In this document: positions 28,381-36,679 of the stretch, in pieces
Layout: every line of letters begins with the position of its first letter
Numbering within the stretch: position 1 is the first letter of the stretch
Assembly: GCF_900112235.1 (NCBI RefSeq)
Contig: NZ_FOLH01000004.1
Span: forward strand, 186,001-250,000
Reading direction: 5' to 3'
Length of the DNA stretch: 64,000 nucleotides
Source: Marinospirillum celere
GTDB lineage: Bacteria > Pseudomonadota > Gammaproteobacteria > Pseudomonadales > Halomonadaceae
Notes under the pieces: model-generated
What the model saw: only the letters and a program-made list of their open reading frames with translations
The model's database searches: none
What the model was told of the DNA's origin: nothing
Made by a program: the position numbers and the translations under genes

Positions 28381-28416
28381 TCAGGGTACTCTTATTGTGG
28401 CACAAAAGTACCCTGA
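28381..28416 (-). other. 10-bp hairpin between the UspA gene and nhaP2
   Basis: TCAGGGTACT (28381-28390) and AGTACCCTGA (28407-28416) form a perfect 10-bp stem around a 16-nt loop. It is 35 nt after the UspA stop and 21 nt before the nhaP2 ATG. There is no T-run on the minus strand, so attenuation or mRNA stabilisation is as likely as termination. Confidence 0.5.
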
Positions 28417-28450
28417 TAAAGCAGTCAATGCAGATCTTTGCAACCAAGAG

Positions 28451-28891
28451 TTAAACCACAAGTGTTGGACACTTGGCGCGGCTGGCTACTCGCTGAGAGA
28501 CACTCCCCATAAAGTAGCCTTCCACATCACCATTAGTGCCGCGTGAGCCCATAACGATCAAATCCACATCTTTGGATTTGGCAAATTTAACGATGGTTTT
28601 TGAAGGGCGGCCACCTTTAACAAAAGCCCGCACCTTTTTTGAACCTAACTCCTTGGCTCGGTTTTTAGCATGTTCAGCAACCTCGGTCGCATATTCTTTA
28701 AGGGCATCATCAGGAATCTGAACATTATCGGGCCGCACCATCGACAGGGAGGCTTCAAAAAGGCTGTGATGCTTATAAACACACAGCAACAAGAGTTCAG
28801 CCCCGGTTAATTTCTGCAGTTCTACCGCTTTTTCCAGAGCACCCAAAGCGCCCTCAGATCCATCCACGGGCACTAAAATATTTTTGAACAT
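28451..28891 (-). CDS. teaD: UspA-family protein, probable TeaD
   Basis: 146 residues of the universal stress protein family. The N-terminal [19 protein letters not shown] and C-terminal [20 protein letters not shown] give the ATP-binding fold; the loop is GxxG-N10-GS, one residue longer than the usual nine. In Halomonas elongata the fourth gene of the ectoine TRAP operon, teaD, encodes just such a protein and limits transporter activity in an ATP-dependent way. Here it lies 12 nt after the TRAP large subunit gene, the same position, so I name it teaD by context and similarity. Confidence 0.8.
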   Translation of the reverse strand: MFKNILVPVDGSEGALGALEKAVELQKLTGAELLLLCVYKHHSLFEASLSMVRPDNVQIPDDALKEYATEVAEHAKNRAKELGSKKVRAFVKGGRPSKTIVKFAKSKDVDLIVMGSRGTNGDVEGYFMGSVSQRVASRAKCPTLVV

Positions 28892-28903
28892 GCCAACCTC
28901 CTG

Positions 28904-30190
28904 TCACTTAATATAGGCCAGGTCACGCAGGAATAAGGCGATCTGCGGGAACATAATAATTAAGGCTGCGGCCAGTACCAGCATGAATACAAAGGGTGGA
29001 GTTCCCTTGATGACTTCCCAGTAGGGACGTTTGAAAATCGCTATCGCCGTAAAGATGTCACAACCAAAGGGTGGTGTCGCTGAACCGATTGCCACCATCA
29101 AAGTAATAAGGACACCAACCAACACAGGGTCCAAACCAGTTGACGCAATTGCTGGAGCAAAAATCGGGGTTAGCACCAGAATAACCACAATGGGGTCAAC
29201 AAACATACAGGCAATAAAGAAGGCTACAGCTATGGCAATGAGTACCCCGGTCGGGCCAGCCTCATTGATACCCAAACCACCCAGCACTGCCTGGGGAATT
29301 TGCGCAAAAGAGATAATCCAGGAAAAGCCATTACCGACGGCCACCAAAATAAAGACCACGGCAGTAATTAGGCCAGTGGATTTGGCAATTCTGTAGATGT
29401 CCGGCAATTTCAACGAACGAAAAACAATAAACTCAAGAATCACCGCATAGAGCACACAAACGGCTGCTGCTTCAGTCGGACTGAAGATACCGCCGTAAAT
29501 ACCACCAACAATAATCACAGGGAAACCCAGGGGCCAAACCGCCTGCTGGATAGAGACAGCTCTTTCTTTCCAGCTGGATTTGGGTTCAGTAGGAACCTTT
29601 TTAATGTAGGCGTAGGCGACACAGTATAGAGAAAACATGAATAGAATCAGCAGACCAGGGCCTATACCTGCGATAAACAACTCACCAATCGAAGTGCCGG
29701 AAATAACCCCGTAAATAATCATCCCGATACTGGGCGGAATCAAAAAGGCAATGTCACTGGAGTTGATGATCAAAGCCAGAGTAAAAGGGTCTTTATAACC
29801 GGCTTTCAGCATTCTGGGACGCAATGGTGAACCCACAGCCACCACTGTTGCTTGAGTGGAGCCGGAAACCGCTCCAAACAGCGTACAGGAAGCAGCGGTA
29901 CTCACCGCCAAACCGCCTTTTATATGGCCAATAAAAGCCATAACCATATTGATTAAACGGCTAGCTGACTGCCCCCGCGTCATAATATCCGCTGCCAGAA
30001 TGAACATGGGCACGGCGATAAGGGCCGCAGGGCGTATACCGCCCATCATCTGCTGAATAAAGGTATTCACTTGGCCAAAGCCATCAAACATCATATAGAA
30101 GCCAACCAAAGCGCCTATGGTTAGCGGAATCATCATTGGAAAGCCCAGCATCAACAGGCCAACCATAACGGCAAACATTATCCAGGCCAT
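28904..30190 (-). CDS. teaC: TRAP transporter large permease, probable TeaC
   Basis: 428 residues with about twelve membrane segments of the DctM family. Typical stretches include LTIGALVGFYMMFDGFG, AASCTLFGAVSGSTQATVVA (helical hairpin) and PPSIGMIIYGVISGTSIGEL. It forms the sodium-driven transport core of a TRAP system with the small permease encoded 3 nt upstream. Order and sequence of neighbours fit the ectoine/hydroxyectoine system TeaABCD. Confidence 0.9.
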   Translation of the reverse strand: MAWIMFAVMVGLLMLGFPMMIPLTIGALVGFYMMFDGFGQVNTFIQQMMGGIRPAALIAVPMFILAADIMTRGQSASRLINMVMAFIGHIKGGLAVSTAASCTLFGAVSGSTQATVVAVGSPLRPRMLKAGYKDPFTLALIINSSDIAFLIPPSIGMIIYGVISGTSIGELFIAGIGPGLLILFMFSLYCVAYAYIKKVPTEPKSSWKERAVSIQQAVWPLGFPVIIVGGIYGGIFSPTEAAAVCVLYAVILEFIVFRSLKLPDIYRIAKSTGLITAVVFILVAVGNGFSWIISFAQIPQAVLGGLGINEAGPTGVLIAIAVAFFIACMFVDPIVVILVLTPIFAPAIASTGLDPVLVGVLITLMVAIGSATPPFGCDIFTAIAIFKRPYWEVIKGTPPFVFMLVLAAALIIMFPQIALFLRDLAYIK

Positions 30191-30193
30191 AGT

Positions 30194-30769
30194 TTATACC
30201 TCGGTTTCCGTGTCTTCATAGCCGTCCAGCACATGGGTGGACAGATAAACATCTTTGGAGACAAAGTTCTTAATCCCCGTCATAAAATACTGGATCGCTG
30301 TGACAGTCAGGCCTATAGGTACCCAGAGGTAAATCATGTAGATGGGAAAACCCAGTGTGGGCAGTACCCGTCCGGTCTTGTACATGCTTAGGATATAGCC
30401 AACCGCAAACCAGGCCAGAAAGAGCATGACCGCACAGGTGAAAAAGGCAATGAAAATCATCAGGTAGCGACGCACTTCAACGGGAAAAGCATCATAAAGC
30501 GCAGACATCCGGATATGGCGCCCATGGCGGGCCGCATAGCCGATACCGGCAAAGGTAATCATAATGATCAGGATACGATTCACTTCTTCAGCAAAGTGAA
30601 GACTTTCACCAAAGACAAAGCGTCCCACCACATTGGCAATCGTATTCACAGCCATCAGTAATACACCCAAAGCCAAGATAACGGCTTCAACGCGACTAAT
30701 ACCTGTATCGATAGTGCCGAGAATACCGGGTAAAGATGACTCAGTGTGAGTCGGCAGGTCATCCTTCAT
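30194..30769 (-). CDS. teaB: TRAP transporter small permease, probable TeaB
   Basis: 191 residues with four membrane segments of the DctQ family; FVFGESLHFAEEVNRILII and YAARHGRHIRMSALYD are typical. It associates with the large permease. The ATG follows AGGAG by 7 nt. It lies between the substrate-binding protein gene (51-nt gap) and teaC (3-nt gap). Substrate assignment comes from the binding protein next door. Confidence 0.9.
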   Translation of the reverse strand: MKDDLPTHTESSLPGILGTIDTGISRVEAVILALGVLLMAVNTIANVVGRFVFGESLHFAEEVNRILIIMITFAGIGYAARHGRHIRMSALYDAFPVEVRRYLMIFIAFFTCAVMLFLAWFAVGYILSMYKTGRVLPTLGFPIYMIYLWVPIGLTVTAIQYFMTGIKNFVSKDVYLSTHVLDGYEDTETEV

Positions 30770-30820
30770 GATGCATCTCCTGTAGCAAGGGCCGTCCCTG
30801 GCCCAAATTGTTATGCTGGT

Positions 30821-31876
30821 TTATTCACCAGTAACCGCTTCCAGGTCAGCTTTAAACTGCTCCAGCAGCTCAGCACCACGATCACCAGTCATTTCAATGA
30901 AGCGCTCTTCAACTTGCGGAGCACGCTCTCTAAAGCGCTGAATCTGCTCTTCATTCAGACGGGTAACTGTGACTTCATCGCTGGATTCCAGAATTTTTTC
31001 CAGCATGTCTTCGCCAAGGCCAGGTACATAGTTAATGATGTACTCATAGGCATGGGCAGTAGCATCTTGGACCAGTTGCTGATCTTCAGCAGACAGCCCC
31101 TGGTAGAACTCCTGGTTTGCCATCATCGCCGTAGTGAACCAACCGTGGCCGGTAAAGATCAGGTTAGGCGAAACTTCATAAAGGCCACCGGATTGAATCC
31201 AGAAAATGGGATTTTCCTGACCCTGGATGATGTTGGTTTGCAGACCACCATAAACTTCACCCCAGGGCAAAGGCGTGGGCGTAGCACCAAAGGCACGGTA
31301 GGTTTCTGACAACAAGGGGTTGGTCATCACACGGATGTTCTTGCCACGGAAATCTTCAGGCCGGGTCACTGGCTCATCAGCAGTAACGACCATTTCCCCT
31401 TCAGGGTACATGCTCAGAAGTTCCAGGCCTTGCTCAGCATAGAGCTCAGGGAACATTTCATGAATCGCACGACTGGTGTTGAAGAACTCAACAACGGTTT
31501 CTTCATCAGTCGGCAGCAGGTAGGGCACAAAAAAGATTTGCGCTTCAGGAATCAAGGAGCCAGTAAAACCGGGAGACTGGTTAACGAATTGCAGGATGCC
31601 AGCCTGGGTTTGCTCCATAATATCATCCGACTCACCCAGCTCACCAAAGCGGAAAACCTGTACAGTGTGATCAGAATTCTCTTCAACATATTCTTTGAAT
31701 TTATAGGCAAACACATCCTGAACATCGCCTTCAAACTCTTCGTGGGCATAGCGCCAATTCTGGCCAGAGGGAGCAGCTGCCGCAGTTTCAGCATCATCCG
31801 AGTCACTGCCACAAGCGACCAGGGAGGCCACTAGGACACCGGCGACCGCCGTGCCCAGCACTTTTTTCAACATCAT
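30821..31876 (-). CDS. teaA: TRAP substrate-binding protein, probable ectoine-binding TeaA
   Basis: 351 residues of the DctP family. From residue 40 the sequence (NWRYAHEEFEGDVQDVFA, FGELGESDDIMEQTQ, NPLLSETYRAFGATPTPLPW) follows the Halomonas elongata ectoine-binding protein TeaA closely as I recall it, including the early Glu pair (46-47) and the family arginine in KNIRVMTNPL (Arg182). Unlike that protein, which has an ordinary cleaved signal, this one has a lipobox LVAC with Cys22 and a Ser/Asp/Ala-rich linker, so it should be tethered to the membrane as a lipoprotein. It heads teaA-B-C-D; GAGGAT precedes the first ATG. Confidence 0.88.
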   Translation of the reverse strand: MMLKKVLGTAVAGVLVASLVACGSDSDDAETAAAAPSGQNWRYAHEEFEGDVQDVFAYKFKEYVEENSDHTVQVFRFGELGESDDIMEQTQAGILQFVNQSPGFTGSLIPEAQIFFVPYLLPTDEETVVEFFNTSRAIHEMFPELYAEQGLELLSMYPEGEMVVTADEPVTRPEDFRGKNIRVMTNPLLSETYRAFGATPTPLPWGEVYGGLQTNIIQGQENPIFWIQSGGLYEVSPNLIFTGHGWFTTAMMANQEFYQGLSAEDQQLVQDATAHAYEYIINYVPGLGEDMLEKILESSDEVTVTRLNEEQIQRFRERAPQVEERFIEMTGDRGAELLEQFKADLEAVTGE

Positions 31877-32046
31877 TGCTGTTATCCTCGTTCTAGGTTT
31901 GACCGGGCTAAATTTCCCGGCCCGGGGTTCTACACACTTTTTGCAGTTATTTCAGAATGGCAAAGGAAATTATAGATATCAAGGCCTTTGATTATTTTTT
32001 ATTATGCTAATAATTACATGTGTGTTGAATTCAAAGAGGCGTTTTG

Positions 32047-32490
32047 ATGAAAGCTTTGCTGCAGCGCGTTAAATATGCGAGGGTCCTTGTAGAACAAGAA
32101 GTTGTTGGTGAAATAGGCCCCGGCCTGCTGGTTTTTCTCGGTGTGGATAAAGAAGACGATGAAAAAACAGCAGAAAAATTACTGGATAAAGTCCTTTCCT
32201 ATCGCGTCTTCGGTGATGATCAGGATAAAATGAATCTTAGCCTAAAGGACACTCAGGGTGGACTCCTGGTGGTATCCCAATTCACTCTGTCAGCCAATAC
32301 GCAAAAGGGATTAAGACCCAGCTTTTCTTCAGCGGCCAGTCCGCAGCAGGGCGAATTTCTCTACAACCACTTTTTGAAACAGGCGCATCAGCATCAAGGA
32401 AAGGTGGCCAGTGGTCAGTTTGCTGCCAATATGCAGGTCGAACTCACCAACGACGGCCCCGTAACCTTCTGGCTTGAAGTGTCCAGTTGA
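32047..32490 (+). CDS. dtd: D-aminoacyl-tRNA deacylase
   Basis: 147 residues; hydrolyses D-aminoacyl-tRNAs and mischarged Gly-tRNA(Ala). The family hallmarks are SQFTLSANTQKGLRPSF and the cross-subunit Gly-cisPro motif NDGPVTFWLE near the C-terminus. The ATG at 32047 follows AAGAGG; a TTG directly before it is rejected. Length equals E. coli Dtd (145). It is divergent from teaA across 170 nt of AT-rich DNA and is followed 19 nt later by an SDR gene. Confidence 0.95.
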   Translation: MKALLQRVKYARVLVEQEVVGEIGPGLLVFLGVDKEDDEKTAEKLLDKVLSYRVFGDDQDKMNLSLKDTQGGLLVVSQFTLSANTQKGLRPSFSSAASPQQGEFLYNHFLKQAHQHQGKVASGQFAANMQVELTNDGPVTFWLEVSS

Positions 32491-32509
32491 ATCTTGAGGA
32501 GACAACATC

Positions 32510-33286
32510 TTGAGTGAAGCCAAGCGCAAACCCGTTGCTCTGGTTACCGGTGGGGCCCAGGGTATCGGACGTGCCATCACGGGCGCCCTCTTGCAGCAGG
32601 GATGGCAGGTTATGATTGCTGACATTGATGGTGAAGCAGGTACAGAGTGCACGCATCTGTTTGACACTATCGGCAAGCTTGCCTTTCAAGTGGTTGATGT
32701 TGCTCAAGAAGATCAGGTTCGTAAGCTCATGCAGGTGACCGAAGAAGAGCTGGGCCCGATTTCGCTACTAATCAACAATGCCGGGCTGGCCAATCCTTTT
32801 ACTGGCGCTTTGGAAGACCTGGATTTGTCGACCTGGCAGCGCTATTTGGATGTCAATCTGACGGGTACTTTTTTGTGCAGCAAGCATGCGGCCACTCAGC
32901 TACGCTCAACCCGCGGCAGCATTATTAACCTGGCATCCACCCGAGCGCTTCAGTCCGAACCCGATACCGAAGCCTACTCAGCCAGTAAGGGGGGTGTTTT
33001 GGCTTTGACCCACTCTTTGGCAATGAGTCTGGGGCCTGATGTTCGTGTTAATTCCATCAGCCCTGGCTGGATCGAAGTGGGTGACTGGCAAAAGACCAGC
33101 TCTCGCTACCAACCCTTTCATTCACATGAAGACCACGAACAACACCCTGTCGGGCGGATCGGCAAACCGGATGATGTCGCCGGACTGGTGCTCTGGCTGG
33201 CCTCAGACTTGGCCGGCTTTGTGACCGGCCAGAACTTTGTTGTTGATGGTGGAATGAGCCGTAAAATGGTTTATCAGGCCGACTGA
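32510..33286 (+). CDS. Short-chain dehydrogenase/reductase
   Basis: 258 residues of the classical SDR family, with TGGAQGIG (cofactor-binding glycine motif, residues 14-21), NNAG (about 94), the catalytic Ser region NLAST and YSASKGG (Tyr/Lys about 155-159), and a C-terminal GQNFVVDGGMS. It uses NAD(P)H; the substrate cannot be told. The start is a TTG at 32510, 8 nt after GAGGAG, since no ATG gives the conserved N-terminus. It may be cotranscribed with dtd and is convergent with yheS. Confidence 0.85.
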   Translation: MSEAKRKPVALVTGGAQGIGRAITGALLQQGWQVMIADIDGEAGTECTHLFDTIGKLAFQVVDVAQEDQVRKLMQVTEEELGPISLLINNAGLANPFTGALEDLDLSTWQRYLDVNLTGTFLCSKHAATQLRSTRGSIINLASTRALQSEPDTEAYSASKGGVLALTHSLAMSLGPDVRVNSISPGWIEVGDWQKTSSRYQPFHSHEDHEQHPVGRIGKPDDVAGLVLWLASDLAGFVTGQNFVVDGGMSRKMVYQAD

Positions 33287-33299
33287 GCGGTTCGGCCTT

Positions 33300-35222
33300 T
33301 TAAAGGCCCAGCTCAGCTGTCTGCTGCTCTAAAGTCTCACTGGCTTCCAGCCACTGCATTTCCAGGTCTTCCAGAGCCTGCTGCTGATTGCCTTGCGCCT
33401 TTAGCAAGGCCTGGAGTTCATCCTTGCGGGCAGCATCGGTATAAAGGGCGCTGTCTGCCAAGGCCGTTTCCGTGACCTCCAACTCCTGACGGGCTTTGTC
33501 CATGGCTTTCTCTAACTGATCCACCTGCTTCCTTAGTGGCTTAAGGGCTTCTCTCAGGCGCGCAGCTTCCTTACGATCCTGCTTTTTATTAACGCTATTG
33601 GCTTGGGGTTGTCCGGATTTTTTATCTTCTTTTTCATCCCGTTTTTGACCGCTTTGACGCTCTTTCAACCAGGCTGCATAACCATCCAGATCACCATCAA
33701 ATTCCTGGACCTGACCATCCGCAACCAGCCAAAAGTCATCCACCGTATTTTTCAAGAGATGGCGATCGTGGGAGACCACCAATACGGCGCCTGCAAACTC
33801 CTGTAGAGCCAAGGTCAAGGCGTGGCGCATTTCTAAATCCAAGTGGTTGGTCGGCTCATCCAGCAAGAGTAGATTGGGTTTTTGCCAGGCAATAATAGCC
33901 AGAGCCAAACGGGCTTTTTCGCCACCAGAAAAACGCCCCACCTGTGATAGCGCTTCATCACCCTGAAAACCAAAACCGCCCAGAAAATTGCGCAGGCTTT
34001 GTTCTGATTCCTTGGGTGATAAGCGTTGCAGGTGCAACAGGGGCGTGGCTTGAGTATCCAGGGCTTCAAGCTGATGCTGAGCAAAATAGCCAATATAGAG
34101 GTGTTCTCCTGCCACCCGCTGACCACTGACTAGAGGCAGGTCACCCACCAGACTTTTGATCAGCGTTGATTTACCGGCCCCATTAGGGCCCAAAAGGCCT
34201 ATGCGCTGATCAGGGTGTAAAGTGAAGCCAACATTTCTTAATACCGGATTCTGGGCATAGCCCAAGTCAGCTTCACGCATCACCAACAGGGGGTCAGACG
34301 ACTTGGATGCTTCAGGAAAACTAAAATGAAAAGGGGAGTCGACATGGGCCGGGGCAATCTTTTCCATACGCTCCAATGCCTTGATTCGGCTTTGCGCCTG
34401 CTTGGCTTTGGTGGCCTTGGCTTTAAAGCGGCGGATAAAGTCTTCCATGTGGGCCACTTCCCGCTGCTGCTTTTCAAACATCGATTGCTGTTGCGCCAGC
34501 CGCTCTGCCCTTTGTTTTTCAAAGTCCGAATAGCCGCCCTTATAAAGATTCAGTTGCCGGTGCTCCAAGTGCAACAAGTGGGTGACAACTCTATCCAGGA
34601 AATCCCGGTCATGGGAAATCAGCAGCAGGGTTCCTGGGTAAGCCCTGAGCCAGGCTTCCAACCAAAGGGTGGCATCCAAGTCCAGGTGGTTGGTGGGCTC
34701 ATCCAGAAGTAAAAGGTCTGAAGGCATAAACAGGGTACGCGCCAGATTCAAACGGATGCGCCAGCCCCCGGAAAAACTATTGACCGGATTTTTGAAAGTA
34801 TCTTCAGCAAAACCCAAACCAGCCAAGAGCTGTTCGGCTTCCGCCTTTTTAGAGTAGCCGTGCAGCAGGTCATATTCACCGTGGAGTTCAGCCAAGCGCT
34901 GGTCATCACCTGCAGCTTCAGCCGCTTTCAGTTCTGCCTCCACTCGCGTGAGCTGCTCATGGCCTTCCATTACATAATCCAGGGCAGGCAAGGTCAGGTC
35001 AGTAATCTCCTGCTGCATATGCGCAATACGGTCATAGCCGGACATTTGCAGCTCACCGCCTTCTGGGGTAAGTTGACCTAATAGCAACTTGAACAGTGAT
35101 GACTTGCCCGCGCCATTCGCCCCGGTTAACCCCACTTTCCAGCCTGAATGCAGGCTGACACTGGCGTTTTCCAGCAGGCGTAAAGGGCCCCTTTGTAGGG
35201 TTAAATTTTGAAAGGTCATCAT
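33300..35222 (-). CDS. yheS: ABC-F ATPase YheS
   Basis: 640 residues with two ABC domains and no membrane segment. Walker A motifs are GANGAGKSS and GPNGAGKST, signatures FSGGWRIRL and FSGGEKARL, Walker B LLLDEPTNHLDL in both halves. A charged linker (about 240-300) is the P-site tRNA interaction motif of ABC-F proteins, and the C-terminus (about 520-640) is a coiled coil. Length equals E. coli YheS (637). ABC-F proteins act on stalled ribosomes. It is divergent from the TIGR02444 gene, a linkage also seen in Pseudomonas. Confidence 0.93.
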   Translation of the reverse strand: MMTFQNLTLQRGPLRLLENASVSLHSGWKVGLTGANGAGKSSLFKLLLGQLTPEGGELQMSGYDRIAHMQQEITDLTLPALDYVMEGHEQLTRVEAELKAAEAAGDDQRLAELHGEYDLLHGYSKKAEAEQLLAGLGFAEDTFKNPVNSFSGGWRIRLNLARTLFMPSDLLLLDEPTNHLDLDATLWLEAWLRAYPGTLLLISHDRDFLDRVVTHLLHLEHRQLNLYKGGYSDFEKQRAERLAQQQSMFEKQQREVAHMEDFIRRFKAKATKAKQAQSRIKALERMEKIAPAHVDSPFHFSFPEASKSSDPLLVMREADLGYAQNPVLRNVGFTLHPDQRIGLLGPNGAGKSTLIKSLVGDLPLVSGQRVAGEHLYIGYFAQHQLEALDTQATPLLHLQRLSPKESEQSLRNFLGGFGFQGDEALSQVGRFSGGEKARLALAIIAWQKPNLLLLDEPTNHLDLEMRHALTLALQEFAGAVLVVSHDRHLLKNTVDDFWLVADGQVQEFDGDLDGYAAWLKERQSGQKRDEKEDKKSGQPQANSVNKKQDRKEAARLREALKPLRKQVDQLEKAMDKARQELEVTETALADSALYTDAARKDELQALLKAQGNQQQALEDLEMQWLEASETLEQQTAELGL

Positions 35223-35266
35223 AATACTAGCTGCTCCGATCGACTTTCCTCGGGATGGACTGAAAA

Positions 35267-35836
35267 ATGCTGCTGCATGATAACCCTTTCTGGCGCTTTT
35301 CGCTGAGTCTCTATCATCTCAAACGGATCAAAGATGCCTGCCTGCAACTTCAAGATTCCAGTGATGCCAATGTTAACCTGTTGTTTTTCGCACTCTGGGT
35401 TTCCCAGCAACAACTCCGCTTCAGCCCGGATTGGCCGCAGGTTTTCCAGCAGTTGGAAAACTGGCACAGGGATTACACCCTTCCTCTGCGCCGACAAAGG
35501 CGCGAGCTGAAGCATTTGGCTGAAAAAGCGGACCGTCATGAACATGGTCCACTGCACCAGATGCATGAACACATTACCAAGGCAGAGTTGCTGTCTGAAC
35601 AGCAGGAGCAGGCTGTTCTTTATTACTATTATCAAGAGCGTATGGGATTGATCCCCTGTGAAGACAAGCAAGCAGCCCTGATTGAAAACCTGACCGCCTG
35701 TATTCAAGACCCAACCAAAATTGACAATGAACCCCTAAAAGTATTGCTGGGTGTCATGCTGGAAGAGCAGGATGTGGACCAGGCAACAGTTAAGCTGCGC
35801 GAGCAGATAGAAAAACGCTTTTTACGCAGCCAATGA
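35267..35836 (+). CDS. TIGR02444 (DUF2390) family protein
   Basis: 189 residues of unknown function, beginning NPFWRFSLSLYHLKRIKDACLQLQD, continuing with VNLLFFALW and WHRDYTLPLRRQRREL. This pattern and the position next to a divergent yheS identify the TIGR02444 family. It is soluble and mainly helical. Its end overlaps the open frame before the FKBP gene, whose true start is 66 nt further on. Confidence 0.88.
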   Translation: MLLHDNPFWRFSLSLYHLKRIKDACLQLQDSSDANVNLLFFALWVSQQQLRFSPDWPQVFQQLENWHRDYTLPLRRQRRELKHLAEKADRHEHGPLHQMHEHITKAELLSEQQEQAVLYYYYQERMGLIPCEDKQAALIENLTACIQDPTKIDNEPLKVLLGVMLEEQDVDQATVKLREQIEKRFLRSQ

Positions 35837-35901
35837 ACTTCTATATCATTTCGGCTACTAAAAAGATTCAAACAATGACCTCGAACTATAAAGGAGTAAG
35901 C

Positions 35902-36600
35902 ATGTTGAAACCACTGAGCCGGGTTGCTCTGGCCACGTCCCTGAGCCTAACACTGGCCTTGCCTGCAACCCTTATGGCTGCACCCAGCACTGAGGAAGAA
36001 CGTATCGGCTATAGCCTGGGCATTATGGTGGGTCGCCAACTGCAGCAGGATGTGCGTGATCTTGATATTGAAAGCTTCAGTCAAGCTCTGCAAGACCTTT
36101 ATAGTGGAGAAACACCTCGCCTGAATGATCAGGAAATTGCTGAAGTTTTAGAAAACTTGCAAGAGAAACTGATGCAGCAGGCTGAATTGGAAGCAGAAAG
36201 CAGTGCCCGAGAAAACCTCGCCAGGGGCCAGGAATTTCTTGAAGAAAACGCAACCAAAGAAGGCGTTGAAGTCACCGAAAGCGGTCTTCAGTACCGAGTC
36301 ATTAGTCAGGGTGATGGCGAAATTCCTTCCAGCAGCTCCACCGTTAAGGTTCACTACGAAGGCTCTTTGATTGATGGAACGGTATTTGACAGCTCTTACC
36401 AACGTGGCGAGCCGGTCAGCTTTCAGGTCAACCAGGTGATTCAAGGCTGGCAGGAAGCTCTACAACTCATGCCAGCAGGCAGTGAGTGGGAACTCTATAT
36501 TCCTGCAGAACTGGCTTATGGACAAGCGGGCGCAGGTGGTGCCATAGGCCCCAATGAAACCCTGATTTTCAAGGTTGAGCTTCAGGAAGTAACTGATTAA
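35902..36600 (+). CDS. Exported FKBP-type peptidyl-prolyl isomerase (Mip/FkpA-like)
   Basis: 232 residues. A signal peptide (about 1-27, ALPATLMAA) precedes an N-terminal dimerisation domain (about 30-120, helical) and a C-terminal FKBP domain (about 135-232) with VKVHYEGSLIDGTVFDSSY, QVIQGWQEALQLMPAGSEW and the terminal NETLIFKVEL. This is the Mip/FkpA/FklB layout of a V-shaped dimeric periplasmic foldase. The ATG at 35902 follows AAGGAG; the frame is open upstream to 35833 but without a signal. It is convergent with dnaJ across a bidirectional terminator. Confidence 0.9.
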   Translation: MLKPLSRVALATSLSLTLALPATLMAAPSTEEERIGYSLGIMVGRQLQQDVRDLDIESFSQALQDLYSGETPRLNDQEIAEVLENLQEKLMQQAELEAESSARENLARGQEFLEENATKEGVEVTESGLQYRVISQGDGEIPSSSSTVKVHYEGSLIDGTVFDSSYQRGEPVSFQVNQVIQGWQEALQLMPAGSEWELYIPAELAYGQAGAGGAIGPNETLIFKVELQEVTD

Positions 36601-36630
36601 AAAGTCCTGACTAACTCACTTGTTTACTAT

Positions 36631-36664
36631 AAAAAAACCCGGCCTTGATAGCCGGGTTTTTTTT
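36631..36664. terminator. Bidirectional terminator between the FKBP gene and dnaJ
   Basis: A run of A leads into CCCGGC, loop CTTGATA, GCCGGG and eight T. On the reverse strand the A-run becomes a T-run, so it can end both the FKBP transcript and the grpE-dnaK-dnaJ transcript. Confidence 0.88.
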
Positions 36665-36679
36665 ATTTCCAGTCAGCCG

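Noticed and set aside
31969-31974. TATAAT on the minus strand upstream of teaA
   Set aside because: No acceptable -35 lies at a suitable distance; it is in very AT-rich DNA and could be chance.
33294-33308. Palindrome GGCCTTTTAAAGGCC between the SDR gene and yheS
   Set aside because: It has almost no loop and no T-run, so it is not a credible terminator.
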